Shown here piece after piece: positions 9,142-18,522 of a stretch of 64,000 nucleotides of DNA (position 1 is the stretch's first letter; every line of letters begins with the position of its first letter). A program made the position numbers and the translations under genes. The stretch covers positions 248,001 to 312,000 of the forward strand of contig NZ_LHPC01000007.1 of NCBI RefSeq assembly GCF_001297125.1, read 5' to 3'. The stretch comes from Pseudomonas sp. RIT-PI-q. Lineage in GTDB: Bacteria > Pseudomonadota > Gammaproteobacteria > Pseudomonadales > Pseudomonadaceae. The notes beneath the pieces are model-generated. The model saw nothing but the letters and a program-made list of their open reading frames with translations, had not been told where the DNA came from and did not search any database.

Positions 9142-9269
9142 GGTGGCAGGCAACAAAAAAAGGGAGGGCCATGGTAGCGCATCCGGGTGGCAAGACAAGC
9201 CATAGGGTTTGCGGTATACAGACGGGTTATAGAGCTTGATCCATGGATTACACCTTGCTGGAGCCGCAA

Positions 9270-9734
9270 ATGTCCTTAAGACCGCTCGTCCTGCTCAGTA
9301 TTTTCAGCCTGCTGGTGGCCTGCGGCAGTGATGCGCCCAAGCCCCAGCCACCGACGCCAGGCCCTGCTCCGCAAGCCGCGCAGAAGAAAGCCCAGGAGTC
9401 GGCCAACCTCGGCCCGCTGCCCGCTTATCAGCGTGAATTGAGCGGCACCCTGCAAGGCGTGCCGGCCGGTGCCGAAGTCGAATTGGCGCTGTTGGTGATC
9501 GACGAAAAAAGTCGCCCGCAACAATTACTCGCCAGTTCCAGCCTGATCGGCACCAATCAGATTCTGCCGTTCCACCTGCGCTTCAACCCGGACTCCTTTC
9601 CAGTCGGGGCCCGCGTGGAACTGCGTGGCCGCGCCAGCCAGTCCGGCCAGTTGATTTTGCATCTGCCATCGCAAGTCATCTCCCAGCCAACGACGCAAGC
9701 GCTGGGTCAGTTGCAGTTTGTCAAAGCGCCATGA
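9270..9734 (+). CDS. YbaY/YscW-type outer-membrane lipoprotein
   Basis: The 154-residue protein has a lipoprotein signal peptide with lipobox LLVAC and lipidation at C18. A proline-rich linker and a beta-sandwich domain of the YbaY family (YscW-like) follow, with [21 protein letters not shown] start it at the ATG 9270 behind GGAG; the upstream ATG at 9243 would bury the signal peptide. Its stop overlaps the next gene's ATG. The function of this family is unclear, with cell-envelope roles proposed. Confidence 0.82.
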   Translation: MSLRPLVLLSIFSLLVACGSDAPKPQPPTPGPAPQAAQKKAQESANLGPLPAYQRELSGTLQGVPAGAEVELALLVIDEKSRPQQLLASSSLIGTNQILPFHLRFNPDSFPVGARVELRGRASQSGQLILHLPSQVISQPTTQALGQLQFVKAP

Positions 9735-10387
9735 GTGCACCGCTCCACCTGCAACAGGCGCTGAGTGAACTGCTGGGTGACGCCCAACTGGTAGCTTGTG
9801 CGCTGCCGGACACCGACCTGAAGCTGTGGCTGATCGACGGCGACAAGATGGACCGCGCGTTCAGCCCGGAAGAACCCCGGCGGATTCTGCATGAACCGCC
9901 GTACTGGAGTTTCTGCTGGGCCAGCGGGCTGGCGGTGGCGCGTTATCTGGCAGCATTTCCCGAGTGGGTCAAAGGCAAGCGCGTGCTGGATTTCGGTGCC
10001 GGTTCCGGTGTAGCGGGGATTGCGGCGGTGAAGGCCGGCGCACTCGAAGTGGTGGCCTGTGACCTCGACCCGCTGGCGATTGCCGCGTGTCGGGCGAATG
10101 CTGAACTCAATGACGTACAGCTGAACTACTCGACGGATTTTTTTGCCGAGGCGGATCGGTTTGATCTGATTCTGGTGGCGGACGTGTTGTACGACCGGGC
10201 GAACCTGCCGTTGCTCGATGAGTTTTTGAGTCGTGGCCGGGAAGCGCTGGTGGCCGATTCACGGGTTCGGGATTTTCGTCATCCGCTGTATCAGCGCATT
10301 GAAATGCTGGAAGCAATGACCTTGCCGGATCTGGCCGAGCCGGAAGAGTTTCGGCACGTGAGCCTTTACCATGCGCGGCGCGGCTAA
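9731..10387 (+). CDS. Class I SAM-dependent methyltransferase (protein-lysine/NNMT-like)
   Basis: The 218-residue protein carries SAM-binding motif I VLDFGAGSGVAG at residues 85-96, an acidic loop (CDLDPLAI) at motif II and a DVLYDR motif, as in the ETF-beta lysine methyltransferase/METTL20-like and nicotinamide N-methyltransferase-like group. The N-terminal segment EEPRRILHEPPYWSFCWASG also fits this group. A protein lysine substrate is likely but cannot be named. The ATG overlaps the lipoprotein stop, so the two are coupled. Confidence 0.82.
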   Translation: MSAPLHLQQALSELLGDAQLVACALPDTDLKLWLIDGDKMDRAFSPEEPRRILHEPPYWSFCWASGLAVARYLAAFPEWVKGKRVLDFGAGSGVAGIAAVKAGALEVVACDLDPLAIAACRANAELNDVQLNYSTDFFAEADRFDLILVADVLYDRANLPLLDEFLSRGREALVADSRVRDFRHPLYQRIEMLEAMTLPDLAEPEEFRHVSLYHARRG

Positions 10388-10392
10388 AAAGC

Positions 10393-10483
10393 ATCGCGGG
10401 CAAGCCCGCTCCCACAAGAAATGAAGTCGGCCACAAGATTTGTGGTGCACACCAACCACTGTGGGAGCGGGCTTGCCCGCGAT
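10393..10483. repeat. REP doublet
   Basis: Inverted GGGAGCGGGCTTGCCCGCGAT arms at 10393-10416 and 10460-10483 lie just after the methyltransferase stop. The rest of the gap to 10584 holds no gene. Confidence 0.9.
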
Positions 10484-10584
10484 GCCGTCCTGTCAGGCAA
10501 CACACCTCTCAATGGCCACCCCGCTTCCGGCCGCCCCCCGCCAGGCCGTATAGTTGCCCTATTCACGCTTCCAAGAGATTGCCC

Positions 10585-11457
10585 ATGAGTCAGGAAACGC
10601 CGTACATCTTCGACGCCACGACTGCCGATTTCGACCAGTCGGTGATCGAGAACTCTTTCCACAAACCGGTGCTGGTGGATTTCTGGGCCGAATGGTGTGC
10701 GCCCTGCAAAGTGCTGATGCCGTTGCTGCAGACCATTGCCGAGAGCTATCAGGGCGAGTTGCTGCTGGCCAAGGTCAATTGCGATCTCGAACAAGACATC
10801 GTCGCCCGTTTCGGCATTCGCAGCTTGCCGACTGTGGTGCTGTTCAAGGATGGCCAGCCTGTCGACGGTTTCGCCGGTGCACAGCCGGAATCGGCCGTGC
10901 GGGCGATGCTTGAGCCCCACGTGCAAATGCCGCCACCGGCAGCAGCTGATCCGTTCGAGCAGGCACAGGCGCTGTTCGACGACAGTCGTTTTGCCGACGC
11001 CGAAGCCGTTCTCACCGTATTACTGGGCGAAGACAACACCAATGCCAAGGCGCTGATCCTCTACGCCCGCTGCCTTACCGAACGTGGTGAGCTGGTTGAA
11101 GCGCAAACCGTGCTCGACGCGGTGAAAAGCGATGAGCACAAAGCGGCATTGGCCGGCGCCAAGGCGCAGATCCAGTTTCTCGGCCAGGCCAAGGACCTGC
11201 CGGATGCCGCGGACCTGAAAGCGCGCCTGGCGAAAAATCCGCAGGACGATGAGGCGGTGTATCAACTGGCGATCCAGCAGCTGGCCCGCCAGCAGTACGA
11301 CGCGGCGCTGGATGCGTTGCTCAAGCTGTTCGTGCGCAATCGCAGCTACAGCGAAGGCTTGCCGCACAAGACCTTGTTGCAGGTGTTCGAACTGCTGGGC
11401 AACGATCACCCGCTGGTGACCACATACCGCCGCAAGTTGTTTGCTGCGCTTTATTAA
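10585..11457 (+). CDS. cnoX: CnoX/YbbN-like thioredoxin co-chaperone
   Basis: The 290-residue protein has an N-terminal thioredoxin domain (residues about 10-110) with active-site WCAPC at 37-41 and the cis-proline SLPTVVLF. A helical TPR-like domain (about 125-290) follows. E. coli CnoX (YbbN) holds unfolding proteins and passes them to GroEL; it has a changed CxxC, whereas here a normal CAPC suggests real redox activity as well. I use the ATG at 10585, not the TTG two codons upstream. It ends at a 39-bp perfect inverted repeat. Confidence 0.88.
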   Translation: MSQETPYIFDATTADFDQSVIENSFHKPVLVDFWAEWCAPCKVLMPLLQTIAESYQGELLLAKVNCDLEQDIVARFGIRSLPTVVLFKDGQPVDGFAGAQPESAVRAMLEPHVQMPPPAAADPFEQAQALFDDSRFADAEAVLTVLLGEDNTNAKALILYARCLTERGELVEAQTVLDAVKSDEHKAALAGAKAQIQFLGQAKDLPDAADLKARLAKNPQDDEAVYQLAIQQLARQQYDAALDALLKLFVRNRSYSEGLPHKTLLQVFELLGNDHPLVTTYRRKLFAALY

Positions 11458-11460
11458 AAT

Positions 11461-11555
11461 CAAAAGATCGCAGCCTCGTTTCACTCGACAGCTCCTACAG
11501 GGGAAACCGGATCCCTTGTAGGAGCTGTCGAGTGAAACGAGGCTGCGATCTTTTG
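11461..11555. repeat. Perfect 39-bp inverted repeat
   Basis: The arms at 11461-11499 and 11517-11555 match with no mismatch (CAAAAGATCGCAGCCTCGTT side and its complement), around a 17-bp loop. It fills the whole gap between the convergent cnoX and the 113-residue gene. It carries A-runs and T-runs at its outer ends and could serve as terminator for both. Confidence 0.92.
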
Positions 11556-11559
11556 CGGT

Positions 11560-11901
11560 TTATTCGATCCAGCGGTAGAGCGGCGTATCCCCGCCACTCG
11601 ACCCTTCCCCACCCGCACACTGCCGCAAGCGCACCAGCAAGCGCTTGCCCGCCGCCGCGCTGCCGGTCAGCCCTTCCAGCTGCTCAAGCAAATCCGGCCC
11701 GCTCAATTGCCCGGCCTTGCGCAGCAAATCCTTGGCGATCTGCCACAGCGCATCATCCTGATTGAGCGGTTTCGCCGGGGCTGCACTTGCTTCCGGCTTG
11801 ACCACTTGCAACTGCGCGCCGAGCCGGGCCCAGTCGCCGTCGTCCATCTCCAGCGTCAAATCCACCGGCCAGTCGCCGATGCTTCCGCGAATTCGCAACA
11901 T
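11560..11901 (-). CDS. Conserved hypothetical protein of 113 residues
   Basis: I do not recognise a domain. The protein begins MLRIRGSIGDWPVDLTLEMD, suggesting a small beta-rich N-terminal half, then a linker (residues about 40-48) and a helical C-terminal half ending in LYRWIE. No signal peptide or membrane segment is visible. The ATG at 11901 follows a GGAG ribosome site. Its starts diverge from the zinc locus, so the 134-base gap holds promoters for both sides. Confidence 0.65.
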   Translation of the reverse strand: MLRIRGSIGDWPVDLTLEMDDGDWARLGAQLQVVKPEASAAPAKPLNQDDALWQIAKDLLRKAGQLSGPDLLEQLEGLTGSAAAGKRLLVRLRQCAGGEGSSGGDTPLYRWIE

Positions 11902-11986
11902 AAGTCTGCTCCTGCACATTTCTGACTTGCATGCTCCCATGGGACTTGTGCAACGCCAAGCGGGCGGTCAAACTCTCCGCGCTTAC

Positions 11987-12004
11987 GTTATAAGATCACA
12001 TAAC
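11987..12004. promoter_or_regulatory. Candidate Zur box
   Basis: GTTATAAGATCACATAAC is an inverted repeat (GTTAT, 8 bases, ATAAC) 32 bases before the ATG of the histidine-rich gene. It resembles the AT-rich GTTATRTTATAAC-type operator of the zinc repressor Zur. The gene content downstream supports zinc control. No experiment or motif score is available here. Confidence 0.5.
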
Positions 12005-12035
12005 AAATTCTTCATTTTACTTTCGGAGACCCGCC

Positions 12036-12614
12036 ATGCGCCGTTTGCTTCTCGCTCTGCCGTTTGCCCTGTTGCCGCTGGCCGTCGCCCACGCGGCTGA
12101 CGAACATGATCACGAACACGGCAGCCTTGGCGCCCATGAACATGGCGTCGGTCGACTGAACGCGGCGCTGGACGGCCAGACCCTGGAGTTGGAACTGGAA
12201 AGCCCGGCGATGAACCTGGTGGGTTTCGAACACGCCGCCACCACTGACGCCGACAAAGCCAAAGTCGCCGCCGCCCGTGCCCAACTGGAAAAACCGCTGA
12301 CGCTGTTCAATCTGCCGAAAGCCGCAGGTTGTGTGGTGGCGATGCAGGAACTGGAAAGCCCGTTGTTCGGCGACAAGCCGGATGCCGATGATGATCACGA
12401 TGAAGACGCCAAGGGCGAGCATCACCATGAACACAGCGAAATCCACGCGCATTACCAATTCAGTTGCTCGGCCCCTGGCGCGCTGAAAACCCTGGACCTG
12501 GCAAACATCTTCAACACGTTCCCGGCCACCCAGAAAATTCAGGTACAACTGATCAGCCCGAGCGGGCAGCAAGGCGTTGAAGTGACGGCCAAGGCCGCCG
12601 CCCTGAAATTCTGA
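12036..12614 (+). CDS. Histidine-rich periplasmic protein, ZrgA/DUF2796 family
   Basis: The 192-residue protein has a signal peptide cut near AHA (residue 20). Histidine/aspartate clusters follow at DEHDHEHG just after it and near residues 112-138 (DDDHDEDAKGEHHHEH). These are likely zinc-binding. The family includes ZrgA, a periplasmic zinc-uptake helper in Vibrio. As I recall, the orthologue PA4063 heads a zinc-starvation-induced unit with the same three following genes. A Zur-like operator lies just upstream. Confidence 0.85.
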   Translation: MRRLLLALPFALLPLAVAHAADEHDHEHGSLGAHEHGVGRLNAALDGQTLELELESPAMNLVGFEHAATTDADKAKVAAARAQLEKPLTLFNLPKAAGCVVAMQELESPLFGDKPDADDDHDEDAKGEHHHEHSEIHAHYQFSCSAPGALKTLDLANIFNTFPATQKIQVQLISPSGQQGVEVTAKAAALKF

Positions 12615-12626
12615 CCTACCGCAAAA

Positions 12627-12724
12627 CCCTGTAGGAGCGAGGCTTGCCCGCGAAAGCGGTCTTACCGTCGACATCTCTGTTGAATGTGTCGACCTCTTCG
12701 CGGGCAAGCCTCGCTCCTACAGGG
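12627..12724. repeat. REP doublet, GTAGGAGCGAGGCTTGCCCGCG type
   Basis: Inverted arms at 12627-12655 and 12697-12724 separate the histidine-rich gene from the ABC transporter genes. The mRNA hairpin could lower or protect expression on one side of the zinc locus. Confidence 0.88.
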
Positions 12725-12762
12725 GGTTGTGTTGAGATCCTCTAACCCATGAAATCGGCGCC

Positions 12763-13473
12763 ATGACCCAAGCACTCATCGAACTGTCCGACCTGGGCTT
12801 CAGCTGGCCCGGTCACCCGCCGCTGCTGGATATCCCGGCCTTTCGCCTGGAACCCGGTGAAACCCTGTTCCTCAAGGGCCCCAGCGGCAGTGGCAAGACC
12901 ACCCTGCTCGGCCTGCTCGGTGGCGTGCAGAAGCCCGATCGCGGCAGCATTCGCCTGCTCGGCCAAGAGTTGACCGAACTCGGTGCCGGTGCACGCGACC
13001 GTTTCCGCGTCGATCACACCGGCTACATCTTTCAGCAGTTCAACTTGCTGCCGTTCCTCTCGGTGCGCGAGAACGTCGAGTTGCCTTGCCACTTCTCCAA
13101 ACTGCGCGCCGAACGGGCAAAACAGCGCCACGGCAGCGTCGATCAGGCGGCTGCGACCTTGCTCGCGCACCTGGGCCTGAAGGATGAAAGCATCCTCAGC
13201 CGCCGCGCCGATTCGCTGTCCATCGGCCAACAGCAACGGGTCGCCGCCGCACGCGCCTTGATCGGCCAACCGGAACTGGTGATCGCCGACGAGCCGACCT
13301 CGGCCCTGGATTACGACGCCCGCGAGAACTTCATTCGCCTGCTGTTCGCCGAGTGCCGCGAAGCCGGCTCGAGCCTGCTGTTCGTCAGCCACGATCAGAG
13401 CCTGGCGCCACTGTTCGATCGCAACCTGTCGCTGGCCGAGCTCAATCGCGCCGCCACGCCTGAAGAGGTCTGA
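12763..13473 (+). CDS. ABC transporter ATP-binding protein, MacB/LolD type
   Basis: The 236-residue ATPase has Walker A GPSGSGKTT (about residues 39-47), signature LSIGQQQRV and Walker B LVIADEPTSALD. It belongs to the LolD/MacB/FtsE group that couples to FtsX-like permeases and performs mechanical work on envelope substrates rather than bulk import. The permease begins two bases after its stop. The context, as in PA4064, points to zinc homeostasis. Confidence 0.92.
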   Translation: MTQALIELSDLGFSWPGHPPLLDIPAFRLEPGETLFLKGPSGSGKTTLLGLLGGVQKPDRGSIRLLGQELTELGAGARDRFRVDHTGYIFQQFNLLPFLSVRENVELPCHFSKLRAERAKQRHGSVDQAAATLLAHLGLKDESILSRRADSLSIGQQQRVAAARALIGQPELVIADEPTSALDYDARENFIRLLFAECREAGSSLLFVSHDQSLAPLFDRNLSLAELNRAATPEEV

Positions 13474-13474
13474 G

Positions 13475-14740
13475 ATGTATTTGTTTCGTCTAGCCATGGC
13501 CAGCCTGGCTAACCGCCGCTTCACCGCGATCCTCACTGCGTTCGCCATTGCCCTGTCGGTCTGCCTGCTGCTGGCCGTGGAGCGGGTGCGCACCGAAGCC
13601 AAAGCCAGCTTCGCCAGCACCATCAGCGGCACCGACCTGATCGTCGGCGCCCGCTCCGGTTCGGTGAACCTGCTGCTGTACTCGGTGTTTCGCATCGGCA
13701 ACGCCACCAACAACATCCGTTGGGACAGCTTCGAACACTTCGCCAACAACCCGAAAGTGAAGTGGGCGATCCCGATGTCCCTCGGCGATTCCCATCGCGG
13801 TTATCGCGTTATGGGCACCACCGAGGCGTACTTCGAGCACTATCAATACGGTCATCAACAACACCTGGAACTGGTCGACGGCCGTGCCTTCGCCACCGAC
13901 CCGTTCGAAGTGGTGCTCGGCGCCGAAGTGGCCGATGCGCTGCACTACAAACTCGGCGACAAACTGGTGCTGGCCCACGGCGTCGCGGTGATCAGCCTGG
14001 TCAAGCACGACGACAAGCCGTTCACCGTGGTCGGCATTCTCAAGCGCACCGGCACCCCGGTCGACCGCACGTTGCACATCAGCCTCGGTGGCATGGAGGC
14101 AATTCACATCGATTGGCACAACGGCGTGCCGGCGCAAGGCAAAGGCCGGATCAGTGCCGATCAGGCGCGCAACATGGACCTCACGCCGCAAGCGATTACT
14201 GCGTTCATGCTCGGCCTCAACAGCAAGATTTCGACATTCGCCGTGCAGCGCGAGATCAACGAATTCCGTGGCGAACCGATGTTGGCAATTCTGCCGGGCG
14301 TGGCGTTGCAAGAGTTGTGGAGTCTGATGAGCACGGCGGAAAAAGCCTTGTTCGTGGTCTCGCTGTTTGTGGTGCTGACCGGGTTGATCGGCATGCTCAC
14401 GGCGATTCTCACCAGCCTCAACGAGCGCCGCCGCGAGATGGCGATTCTGCGTTCGGTGGGTGCGCGGCCGTGGCACATCGCGACCTTGCTGGTGCTGGAG
14501 GCGTTTGCTTTGGCGCTGTCGGGAGTGATTGCCGGCGTGGCGCTGCTGTACGTGTGCATCGCCGCCGCGCAGGGTTATGTGCAGGCCAATTACGGTCTGT
14601 ATCTGCCGCTGGCCTGGCCAAGCGAATATGAATGGACGCTACTCGGTGGCATCCTGATCGCCGCGCTGCTGATGGGCAGCGTGCCGGCCTGGCGCGCGTA
14701 TCGCCAATCCTTGGCCGATGGCCTGTCGATCCGTTTATGA
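13475..14740 (+). CDS. ABC transporter permease, FtsX/MacB type
   Basis: The 421-residue membrane protein has one N-terminal helix (about residues 14-32), a large periplasmic MacB-PCD-like domain (about 45-270) and three C-terminal helices (FtsX domain). This is the fold used by MacB and LolC/E. With the upstream ATPase it forms a transporter with unknown cargo. Its stop overlaps an ATG of the next frame, showing tight coupling. Confidence 0.9.
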   Translation: MYLFRLAMASLANRRFTAILTAFAIALSVCLLLAVERVRTEAKASFASTISGTDLIVGARSGSVNLLLYSVFRIGNATNNIRWDSFEHFANNPKVKWAIPMSLGDSHRGYRVMGTTEAYFEHYQYGHQQHLELVDGRAFATDPFEVVLGAEVADALHYKLGDKLVLAHGVAVISLVKHDDKPFTVVGILKRTGTPVDRTLHISLGGMEAIHIDWHNGVPAQGKGRISADQARNMDLTPQAITAFMLGLNSKISTFAVQREINEFRGEPMLAILPGVALQELWSLMSTAEKALFVVSLFVVLTGLIGMLTAILTSLNERRREMAILRSVGARPWHIATLLVLEAFALALSGVIAGVALLYVCIAAAQGYVQANYGLYLPLAWPSEYEWTLLGGILIAALLMGSVPAWRAYRQSLADGLSIRL

Positions 14741-14748
14741 GGACGTTA

Positions 14749-15264
14749 ATGATGCCCCGCGCTCTGCTTGCGCTGTTGCTGCTGGTCGCCCTGCCCCTGT
14801 GGGCGGCCGAGCCGAAGGATTTGACCTGGTCGGAAATGATCCCGCCGGACGCCGCACCGGAAGTGCCGAACATGACGCCGCTGCACGACCTGTCGCAGAT
14901 GGGCAACGCACTGGAGTCCGCGCCGGCCGCCAAGCAGGACCTGCCGGATGCGCCGGTGGTGAAAAGTCTCGATGGCCAGAACATTCGCTTGCCAGGCTAC
15001 ATCGTGCCGCTGGAAGTCAGTGAAGAAGGCCGCACCACGGAGTTTTTGCTGGTGCCATATTTCGGCGCCTGCATTCACGTACCGCCACCTCCGTCGAACC
15101 AGATCGTGCATGTGAAAAGCGAAGTCGGCGTGAAGCTGGATGAGCTGTATCAGCCGTATTGGATCGAAGGGGCGTTGCAGGTCAAAGCGTCGACCAGCGA
15201 GCTGGCGGATGCCGGGTATCAGATGGAGGCGGACAAGATTTATGTGTATGAATTGCCGGAGTGA
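14749..15264 (+). CDS. DUF3299 periplasmic protein
   Basis: The 171-residue protein has a signal peptide (about residues 1-20, LPLWAA) and a DUF3299 domain with RLPGYIVPLEV, FLLVPYFGACIHVPPPP and NQIVHV. The Cys/His pair in GACIHVPPP is the most conserved part and might bind metal. I choose the ATG at 14749 because GAGG lies seven bases upstream; ATGs at 14737 and 14752 are alternatives. It ends the zinc-linked unit. Function unknown. Confidence 0.85.
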   Translation: MMPRALLALLLLVALPLWAAEPKDLTWSEMIPPDAAPEVPNMTPLHDLSQMGNALESAPAAKQDLPDAPVVKSLDGQNIRLPGYIVPLEVSEEGRTTEFLLVPYFGACIHVPPPPSNQIVHVKSEVGVKLDELYQPYWIEGALQVKASTSELADAGYQMEADKIYVYELPE

Positions 15265-15297
15265 AACCGGTGGTTCTGTGTTGATTGTGAGGACGCC

Positions 15298-15363
15298 TTC
15301 GCGGGCAAGCCTCGCTCCTACAGGATCGGTGATTGCCTTGTAGGAGCGAGGCTTGCCCGCGAA
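15298..15363. repeat. REP doublet
   Basis: Two 25-bp arms (TTCGCGGGCAAGCCTCGCTC side and its complement) are separated by 16 bases. The doublet lies between the DUF3299 gene and the porin promoter. Confidence 0.9.
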
Positions 15364-15408
15364 GGGTCCCTTAAAGGTTCCACAAAAATCGGGGCCATCA
15401 CTGTTTCA

Positions 15409-15422
15409 TTGAGCTGAATCAA
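15409..15422. promoter_or_regulatory. Candidate ANR/FNR box before the OmpW-family gene
   Basis: TTGAGCTGAATCAA matches the ANR/FNR consensus TTGAT-N4-ATCAA at nine of ten specified positions. It sits 67 bases before the porin ATG. The P. aeruginosa orthologue oprG is reported as low-oxygen induced through ANR. Confidence 0.65.
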
Positions 15423-15488
15423 AAGACCGTATCAGACGGCTCCGTACCATTGGACATCGAACATTTTTAACGTCCTTTGGGAGCTCCC

Positions 15489-16187
15489 ATGCACAAGTCC
15501 TTGCTCAGCGCTTCGCTGTTTGCCCTCGCGCTCACAGCCCCGCTCGCCTATGCCCACGACGCTGGCGACATCATCCTTCGCGCCGGTGCCATCACCGTCA
15601 ACCCGAAAGCCGACAGCTCCAGTGTCAAGGTCGATCAAGGCCCGCTGGCCGGTGCTGATCTGGGTGGCAAGGCGACGATGAGCAGCGACACGCAGCTGGG
15701 TCTGAACTTCGCTTACATGCTCAACAGCCACTGGGGTATTGAGCTGCTCGCGGCCTCGCCGTTCGAGCATGACGTCAAGATCAAAGGCACCGCCCTGGGC
15801 GCAGCCAATGGCAAACTCGGCAGCCTGAAACACCTGCCACCGACCCTCAGCGTTGTGTACTACCCGCTAGACGCGAAGTCCGCCTTCCAGCCGTATGTCG
15901 GCGCCGGTATCAACTACACCTGGATCTACGACGAACACGTCGGCAGCGAAGCCAGCGCCAACGGCTTCAGCAACTTCAAGGCGGATAACTCCTGGGGCAT
16001 GGCGTTCCAGGTCGGCGCCGACTACATGATCACCGACAACATCATGCTCAACGCCCAGGTGCGCTACATCGACATCGACACCACCGCGACAGTGGAAAAC
16101 AACGCCGTGGCACCGGGCACCCGCGCCAAGGTCGATGTGGACGTCGACCCGTTCATTTACATGGTCGGCCTGGGCTACAAGTTCTAA
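15489..16187 (+). CDS. oprG: Outer-membrane porin of the OmpW family (OprG-like)
   Basis: The 232-residue precursor has a signal peptide cut after AYA (residue about 22). An eight-stranded OmpW barrel follows, ending with the aromatic terminus VGLGYKF required for outer-membrane insertion. OmpW/OprG proteins form narrow hydrophobic or small-amino-acid channels. An ANR-like box upstream suggests oxygen control. Position after the zinc locus matches P. aeruginosa PA4067 as I recall it. Confidence 0.93.
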   Translation: MHKSLLSASLFALALTAPLAYAHDAGDIILRAGAITVNPKADSSSVKVDQGPLAGADLGGKATMSSDTQLGLNFAYMLNSHWGIELLAASPFEHDVKIKGTALGAANGKLGSLKHLPPTLSVVYYPLDAKSAFQPYVGAGINYTWIYDEHVGSEASANGFSNFKADNSWGMAFQVGADYMITDNIMLNAQVRYIDIDTTATVENNAVAPGTRAKVDVDVDPFIYMVGLGYKF

Positions 16188-16217
16188 ATCCGCCCCCCAT
16201 TTCATCAACAACACAAA

Positions 16218-16356
16218 CCCTGTAGCAGCTGGCGAAGCCTGCGTCCGGCTGCGCAGCAGTCGCAAAATCAGCACACGCGGTGTATCAGATAAACCGTGCA
16301 GGCAGGATTTGCGACTGCTGCGCAGCCGGACGCAGGCTTCGCCAGCTGCTACAGGG
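16218..16356. repeat. Perfect 49-bp inverted repeat, GTAGCAGCTGGCGAAGCC family
   Basis: The arms 16218-16266 and 16308-16356 match perfectly (CTGTAGCAGCTGGCGAAGCC side) around a 41-bp spacer. A second member lies at 25191-25329. It fills the gap between the convergent porin and epimerase genes. Confidence 0.92.
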
Positions 16357-16391
16357 GTGTGCGTTGCTACTGACAGGGTATTTATCTCGAT

Positions 16392-17313
<922 letters not shown>

Positions 17314-17321
<8 letters not shown>

Positions 17322-18198
17322 GGCGATAAAACCTATCCAGTAAGCCAGGGAGTGCCGCACGCCAGGCGCGTGGCTTGATGCCGAACGTATGCAGAATCTT
17401 CTTGCAGGCCAGCACCGCGTGCTGTGGCTCTTCGGCGGCATCCGGGCGCGCGGCGTGAGCCTGGGCGGTCGGTGCTTCGATGGCCAGCGGATGCAAGCTG
17501 CGTGCTTCAGTGAGGATAGCTTGCCCCAATGCCAGCGGCGTGGTCGCCTCATGCCCGGCGTAATGGTAGGTGCCCCACAGCGGTGCTGCACAATCGAGTT
17601 GCTTGAGCACCGAAATGATCACCCGCGCAGCGTCGTCCACTGGCGTCGGATTGCCTCGACGGTCGTCGGCCATCAGCAGCTCTTCAGGCTGTTCGGCCCG
17701 ACCGAGGAAACGCCCGAGGGTGCCATCGGGGCTGTCATCGAGCAGCCAGCCGAAACGCAGCAGTACGTGCTGCGGGCAGGTAGCGCGCACGCTTTGCTCG
17801 ATTCGCCACAAGGCCTGACCGCGCAGGCCCAAGGGCACCGGTTCGTCCTTTTCGCTGTAGGCAGTCGCCCGGGAGCCGTCGAATACGCGATAGCTCGACG
17901 GTTGCAGCAGCACGATGTTGTGATGCTGGCACAGTTCGGCCAGACGCTCGATCGCCCGCTCCTGCCCGGCCAGACGCGTCTCACTGACCGTCTCCGCCTG
18001 GAACCAGTCGAAGTAGTAGGCGAGGTTGATCAGCGCGTCCGGGCGGGTATCGTCGAGCAGTTGCGTCAGGCTCGCGGCATCCCAGCCGTCTTGCGGTGGG
18101 CGGGGGGCGAGGAAGCCGATGTCTTCCTCCGCACCGAGGCGAATCAGCGCCTGCCCAAGGGCATTTCCGCCGCCCAGTAACATAAGGCGCATTCGCAT
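17314..18198 (-). CDS. Sugar nucleotide-binding/reductase protein (RmlD-like)
   Basis: The 294-residue protein has a Rossmann start LLGGGNALGQALIRLG and an RmlD substrate-binding-like fold, with SSYRVFDG, a lysine/tyrosine region (AYSEKDEPVP) and LLRFGWLL. Related enzymes are dTDP-4-dehydrorhamnose reductases, but key residues differ, so the reaction is uncertain. The start may be 18198 or 18192; both ATGs are in frame. It is followed by an overlapping epimerase, implying a shared substrate. No glycosyltransferase genes are nearby. Confidence 0.78.
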
Positions 18199-18353
18199 AG
18201 AGTCAGCAGGCCCAGTCTGATTGGAACAATGGTTTATCGACGCCGCCCACGGGCGATGTCGTTGATAGTTGCCGGAATCGTTGCATTTTGCGGGTTTAGT
18301 GCGCAACCGTCATCCGTAAAGTGTAGTTGGCAGGGATTTGTGGCGCAGCTGCC

Positions 18354-18456
18354 GGCCCCATCGCGGGCAAGCCCGCTCCCACAGTGTTCTGTGTTGTTCA
18401 CACATTTTGCATTCACAGAAGATCCCTGTGGGAGCGGGCTTGCCCGCGATGGGGCC
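18354..18456. repeat. REP doublet upstream of lhr
   Basis: Inverted arms of 31 bp (18354-18384 and 18426-18456) lie in the 324-base gap between the divergent reductase and lhr starts. An open frame from 18229 crosses it in phase with lhr but translates repeat sequence, so it is not counted as coding. I see nothing else in the gap except presumed promoters. Confidence 0.9.
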
Positions 18457-18522
18457 CTGAAGGCCAGCGAAGGTCTTGAGCGGTACTTGCAACTTCCCCC
18501 ACTCACCCGCATAAATCAGGGC

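Noticed and set aside
18229..18522. N-terminal extension of Lhr by 98 residues
   Set aside because: The in-frame sequence crosses a REP doublet and reads repeat-encoded residues; the ATG at 18523 begins the conserved domain.
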